From contig CM044857.1 of NCBI GenBank assembly GCA_024500155.1, positions 47,511,001-47,575,000 of the forward strand: a DNA stretch of 64,000 nt. Direction: 5' to 3'. Source of the stretch: Chenopodium formosanum. Its lineage: Eukaryota > Streptophyta > Magnoliopsida > Caryophyllales > Amaranthaceae. Shown piece by piece: positions 58,642 to 64,000 of this stretch. Positions within the stretch are counted from its first letter, which is position 1; every line of letters starts with the position of its first letter. Under the pieces are notes generated by a model. It made no database searches. It was given only the letters and a program-made list of their open reading frames with translations, and was not told where the DNA came from. The translations under genes were made by a program, and so were the position numbers.

Positions 58642-59063
58642 AATTATCTGCACTGCAATGGTATTTAATTTTATGCCTTTCTCAAGTAATGACTAGCTTC
58701 TCTCCTTTATCTGCAGTTTTCTGATGATAAATTTGACTGTCTGTCTCAGTCTGTGGGAAAACATGTTAGAAGTCAAAGCAATTACGCAGCTTGACATTGC
58801 AAAAATCACATCTTTATATCTAATTTACAGTGTACCATCAATTTCATTTGCAAACTCTAGATTTCTCAACAAGTGTTATAATCACTGCTTTCAATGTTCT
58901 AATAAAATTCTGGTCCACCTTCAGAAACAGGGAAGCTGTGGTCCAGGACTCCAGGGATAGATACTGATGTCTGATGCAAGCTTTTCTTAAATAAGAGGGC
59001 GGTAACGCTGTCTAGTATCCCTCAACGTAGAATCTAGCTAGGCTGCCTGTAGTGCAACAACAG

Positions 59064-61837
59064 ATGGATAGACGAAGATTGGTGTTCTTCCCTTTGCCAT
59101 TGCAAGGCCACCAGACTCCGATGCTTCAACTTGCAAGCATCCTATATTCTAAAGGATTCCCCATTTCAATCATCCATACCAACTTTAACTCTCCTAATCC
59201 TGCTAACTACCCCAATTTTACCTTCCACTGCATCCCTGATAACTTGTCAGAAAGTGAAGCTTCTACTGAAGATCTTACACTGCTTCTGCATAACCTTAAT
59301 ACAAACTGTGTGGCGACTTTTGAGGCTATATTATCACAACTAGTGATAAAACATGATGTTGCTTGCTTAATAACAGATATTATATGGTATTTCACGCAAG
59401 CTGTTGCTGATAGCTTTGACCTTCCAAGGATTGTGTTGCGGACTAATAATCCATCTTCTTTCATGGCTTTCACTTACTTGCCACTTTTTAGAGAAAAGGG
59501 TTACTTATCTGCCCAAGGTATGTTCTAAAACTTGTTTTTTTAGCTGTCTTTTTTACCTTGCCTAATAATGCTGTCTTCTGTAAAACATTTGAAGTCTACC
59601 TAGAAGCTTCCATAGGGATAAGATTTGAGAAGAACCTGAGTGAGAGATGATAAGAGTTTCTGAGTGCTTTGCGGCCCCAACCTTCGCGGCACCAGTCTGT
59701 TCTTTTTCTTTCCTTCCCTCTCATTTTACACTAACGTTGTCCCTGTTGATTAACAATGGTGCCCCAAGGTCACCACACTTTATCTCCTGCTATATACTTG
59801 TACCTTACCATATATTCTCCTACCCAATTATTCTGTATTACATATATATTCCTTAAAATCAATATATTTAAATAATTTGTACGATATTAGTAAGAGACAA
59901 ATGTTAAATGTATTTCATTAATGATGAAAAGATGGGCAATGGTGTTTTCTTTACCTAGTGATACTGCATTAAATCAAAATGAGCTTGCATTGTGTTTTAT
60001 GTACTTATATTGGTATCAATTTATACACCCTAAAACTAAACTCCTAATTGAGGACTACTCCCTTTGTATTTAAATAAGTGATATTTTGCCTTTTTGAAGC
60101 TCAAGTCTGATATCTACTACTTTAATCCTTAATTGGCTAATGACTTTGAATTTGTGCTGCTTGACACAAACATGCATGACATCTTTGCTCTCTATGCATG
60201 AAATTTGAGCTTTTCTTGATTTCTATGATGTCTATATATATTTCAACGAATTACTACTTATTGAAATTAACTGAATTCTTGCTGGATTTTTTAGATGTAT
60301 TTCTTTTATCCCCAATAAATTAGATGAGCCCCTGTTGTGCATGTTACGACTTAAGATGTGATATTTTTGTATGTTACCAGTCCATCATATCCTCGGAATA
60401 GTGAAGAAGACATCAAGATAAGCAAGTTATTTTCTTGGGACAGTCTTCATGTTCAGTAGCTATAGTTGGCAAAAGTATCCTTCAGTTTGAGTCGTATTTA
60501 AACAATGAGTCAATAAATCTGGTTTCTATTCAACTCTGGACAGGTCATACACAGGTATTTGATGGTTAAAAATAAATGATTATTAATCTTATTCATTTTT
60601 GAATCAAGACTAGCCTATCTTGTTTTGGGTACAATTCAGGTTTGGGTCGATTTTGCTATATGTATATAAAAAAGAAAAGAAAACGTCGTACAAACTTCAT
60701 GATCGACACTAGGTGAATTGGTCCCTTCAATTACTATAGATTTCTTGTTTGGTCCCAACTCTCTCATTCAAGTGTACTGATTTTAACCTTTATTAGTAGT
60801 AGATTGTTACTTGTCAACTACATTAGTTCTTGGTTGATCCGGTATTGCACGTTGTCTTCAGTTATCTATCCTTTTAGTACACTGTAAACCTATTCAATGA
60901 AAAAAAATTATTAGATTGTTTCATCTGTTACATGTTTCTTAATTTGCATGCTGTCACAGGCACTCAGCTAGAAGAACCAGTACAGGAACTTCCACCTCTG
61001 AAGAAGAAAGATATTCCTAGGATTTACACTCGACTTCCAGAGCTAAACGACAAAGTAACACATAAGTTGATGGAAACAACCAAGGCTGCAAGAGGACTTG
61101 TGTTTAACTCTTTTGAAGAACTCGAGGGTTCTTCATTGACATTGGTTCGTCAACACTTTCAAATACCAGTTTTTGCAATAGGGCCATTTCAAAAACAGGT
61201 TAAGGCTTCTTTTAGTAGCCTATTGGTGGAGGACCGAAGTTGCATTCCTTGGCTAAGTGCTCAACCACCAAAGTCTATGCTATATGTTAGCTTTGGTAGC
61301 ATAGCTGCTATTGATGAGACTCGATTTCATGAAATTGCATGGGGGCTGGCCCATAGCAAGCAGCCGTTTTTATGGGTCATTAGACCTGGATTGGTCCGGG
61401 GATCAGATGGGCGAGCTCCATTACCAAATGGGTTCTTGGAGATAGTCATGGGCCGGAGCAGGATAGTTGGATGGGCCCCACAAGAAGAAGTGTTGGCACA
61501 TCCTGCTGTAGGCGGTTTTTGGACTCATTGTGGATGGAACTCGATTTTAGAAAGCATATGCCAAGGAGTGCCTATGATCTGCCTGCCTTTCTTCGGTGAT
61601 CAGATGAATAATGCAAGGTATGTAACCGACGTTTGGAGGGTTGGATTGCGGTTTGAGAAGGGGTTAAAAAGAGAAGATATAGAGAAGGGAATCAGAAGCC
61701 TAATGGTGGAGAAAGAAGGCAAAGAGATGACACAGAGGGTGGTAGTTTTACAAGAGAAAGCAAGTCTTTGCATTGAGAAAGGTGGATCATCTTACCAATC
61801 CTTGGAGATTTTAGTTGCTCATATTTTGTCATTTTGA
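59064..61837 (+). CDS. UGT76-like UDP-glycosyltransferase (UGT-B), 443 aa
   Basis: GT1-family enzyme that transfers sugar from a UDP-sugar to a small-molecule acceptor, cytosolic. Exons 59064-59517 and 60960-61837 join in phase 1. The start at 59064 (MDRRRLVFFP) aligns with UGT-A and UGT-C. His16 (LQGHQTPM) is the expected catalytic base and Asp105 (CLITD) its partner. The PSPG box is residues 323-366 (WAPQEEV, HCGWNS, FGDQ), with Trp at its start, HCGWNS and the terminal Asp-Gln that contact the sugar. The C-terminus HILSF is typical of the UGT76 group. Known UGT76 members glucosylate cytokinins, isoleucic acid, N-hydroxypipecolic acid or terpenoids; the acceptor here cannot be told from sequence alone. 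Confidence 0.93.
59518..60959 (+). other. Intron of UGT-B
   Basis: 1442 bp, GT-AG, at the same codon as in UGT-A and UGT-C (after the LSAQ / FSLQ motif). The 70-codon frame at 59647 is non-coding in character. Confidence 0.8.
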
Positions 61838-63135
61838 AACTAGTCTTTTATTTGTATTGAAATACAGTAGTTTCATTCTTTAACTCAAAACAAGTTACTG
61901 TAATTGTATAATAGTGTGGCACCTACTAGAAAGTAGAAGACTGGAAATCATGCTCTCTTACTCTCAAGTCTCAATCAGTATTCCAAAATCACAAATTTAC
62001 AAGATAATGGGCAGCATTTTTCCAAACAATGGAACTACAAACTCATACTTCTAGTATCGTAACAATCGATTGAAAGACGGTAATAATGGTAATGGATTTC
62101 AAACTCAAATATGTGCTTATTTGTAGTTTTCGAATAAAAAAACTCGTACCAATGTCCTGAAAAATAGGTAATGGAAGTGTCATCCTCTTAATATCTTTTT
62201 ATTATCATACAATACATTACAATTTTAGATGTGATTTCAAACAATAACAAAAAATTATAAAGAAAAACATACTTTATTTGGAGATGATCAAGTATTAGTT
62301 ATGAGTTTATGACCAATATCATATGCAAATGAAAATTGAGACTTTCCCTCCTAAACTGTTCCAAAATACAACTAACAATAACGAGACATTTATAAATAAA
62401 TAAAAAAATACTATAATTGAAGATGATCAAGTAATACCAATATCATATACAAATGATTGAAATGGAACTTCCCTCCTAAACTGTTACAGAATATAACACT
62501 ACTCCTTTTTTTTTTAAAGTGCAATACTTTGATTTTTTTGCAATACAAGTATTCGATTAGTGGCTTTGATAACAAACAACTTTATCACAATGTTCCTATA
62601 TTAGTTACAATGTATATTTGCATTATATCAACATTTTATAATTTAATAGACAAATAAATATATAAATGCTCAAAGTTATGTGTTGGCAAACGTGTCCAAT
62701 CAAGTGTTGTTGTGAGGGTATTTGCTAATGCCAACCAAATGGGGTGTTAGATGCTTTAGCCATTTAGAAGTCCGATACCAATTGCAATTTCACTACATAA
62801 TAGAAGTATAGAACTATAGAAGACCCAAACAGAATGTACCAGTCAACATGCTACAAGGCCAAAACGACAATAGGATCAAATAAACAAGGATAATATATTT
62901 ATTCAACAAAAACTTATCTTATTGAAAGTAGTTGCAAATTTCAATTATTGTACGCAAGCATAACCTGCATATTCTTTCATACCATGAACCAAGACAAACT
63001 TTGTTTGAAAAACCAAAAAACAAATCAAGACTAACAAAAGTTGTTTAGAGCTTGTTTCAAAAAAAAAAGTTGTTTAGAGCTTTAATTAGGCAGTCAAAGA
63101 AAAGCTGCAATCAACGAGAAACAGCAACAAGTACA
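61838..63135. other. Intergenic DNA between UGT-B and UGT-C
   Basis: AT-rich, with GATGATCAAGTA repeated at 62283 and 62422 together with flanking CCAATATCATATRCAAATGA, so a short local duplication. No gene. The end should hold the UGT-C promoter. Confidence 0.5.
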
Positions 63136-63628
63136 ATGGAGAAGCAAAACAGCAAGCTGGGTTGCAGAGTAATACTGCTTCCCCATCCTTATGTAGGCCA
63201 CACAACTCCAATGTTCAATTTAGGAAACGCGCTTTATTCTAAAGGATTTTCCATCGATATCATCCAAACTCGTCTAAACTCTTATGAACAAACTGCATTT
63301 CCTAACTTCACCTTCCACTACATGGATGGAGGACAGTGGAGTCTTGAAACGCTGGCTTCCTCATTTGATCCTTGGGAGGCAGTAACTTTACTGAATAAGA
63401 GCTTTTCAGCCCCTTTTCGAGAATCCTTAGCCCAGGTCTTGGAGGCTGCTACCAAGGACCCAGAGCCAGTTGCCTGTCTGATATCAGACCCAATCTGGGA
63501 TTTCGCAGGAACAGTTGCTGATGAATTTTACCTTCCAAGACTTGCTCTAAGAACTGGTGGCTTACTTGCTTTTGCTCTGTATGAATCACTGCCACTTCTA
63601 CGGAAAAAACGGTACTTCTCCCTCCAAG
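63136..63628 (+). CDS. UGT76-like glycosyltransferase (UGT-C), exon 1 only
   Basis: The first 164 codons and one base of a third array member; the donor GT at 63629 is in the same phase as in UGT-A and UGT-B, and exon 2 lies beyond the window. His22 (PYVGHTTPM) and Asp118 (CLISD) are the expected catalytic pair. It is clearly more distant: PHPYVGHTTP for PLPLQGHQTP, and a longer acceptor-side loop (VLEAATKDPEPVACLISD). The start at 63136 (MEKQNSK) was preferred to upstream in-frame codons because those encode a low-complexity Lys/Arg leader not seen in the family. Confidence 0.88.
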
Positions 63629-64000
63629 GTATGTATATTTCCTACTTTCCTTAGCTTGTCAACTTGAATAACTTCTTTATCCAAATCCAGAACAAAGTCG
63701 TCCTGTATACAGAGAAAGACAAAGTGTCAGCAAAACCTAAGATCTGGTAGTTTTTTAACAAACCAGCTGTCATTGTAGAACCATAACTCTCCAGAGGCTG
63801 GGTTTAGATGAATGGTTTTGTTCGCATCACCATGGTTCATGCAGATATTTAGCCATACATACATATGTACGAGCAGACACAAAAGTTTCTGTGATCTTAA
63901 TCAATTCTAATTAATATGAGGTGCTGCAAGAAAGGAACTATTAACGAGCATATATATTCTGTACACATGAATTTATGTTTTTCTTCATTCTTTTAACTGC
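63629..64000 (+). other. Start of the UGT-C intron
   Basis: Begins GTATGTAT. No exon 2 sequence (no LEE...PPL motif) appears before the window ends, so the intron is at least 372 bp. Confidence 0.7.

Overview
This is a stretch of flowering-plant nuclear DNA, almost certainly a eudicot. The support is AT-rich intergenic sequence, GT-AG spliced genes, a class I small heat-shock gene, plant UDP-glycosyltransferases and many plant transposons (Copia, CACTA, Stowaway, Harbinger-like and Mutator-like MITEs). Many short motifs resemble those common in Amaranthaceae genomes (spinach, beet, quinoa), so I lean to that family, but this is an impression and was not tested.

Layout. 1-8.2 kb: no gene seen; a TA microsatellite, three Stowaway-like MITEs, a SINE-like fragment, the 3' end of a dead LINE and a Harbinger-type MITE. 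8.2-13.4 kb: an old, broken Copia retrotransposon with LTRs, PBS, PPT and TSD. 13.4-20 kb: no gene; MITEs, a 521-bp Mutator-like foldback element and four E2F-type GCGGGAAA sites. 19.8-25.4 kb: a nested pile in which a repeat-rich element with palindromic ends holds a solo LTR (TSD CGGGT), which in turn holds a CACTA element (TSD TTT). 28.1-29.9 kb: a five-exon gene for a plant protein of unknown function. 29.9-38.7 kb: no gene seen. 38.8-45.4 kb (minus): a complete 16-exon gene for the beta subunit of ER glucosidase II, from signal peptide to HDEL. 46.8-52.3 kb: a very young Copia element whose LTRs differ at one base and whose polyprotein is broken by one stop codon. 52.8-53.3 kb (minus): an intronless class I small heat-shock protein with a heat-shock element upstream. 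55.7-64 kb: three tandem UGT76-like glycosyltransferase genes, the first with frameshifts, the second intact, the third cut by the window edge.

The host genes do not form an operon or an obvious pathway. Glucosidase II beta and the small HSP both serve protein quality control, but nothing links their neighbourhood to that. The UGT array is a normal lineage-specific tandem expansion. I found no new multigene system. The least ordinary structures are the 20.0-25.4 kb nested element with palindromic ends and 55-bp flanking repeats, and a hairpin inside the CACTA element whose mismatches all become G-U pairs on the minus strand.
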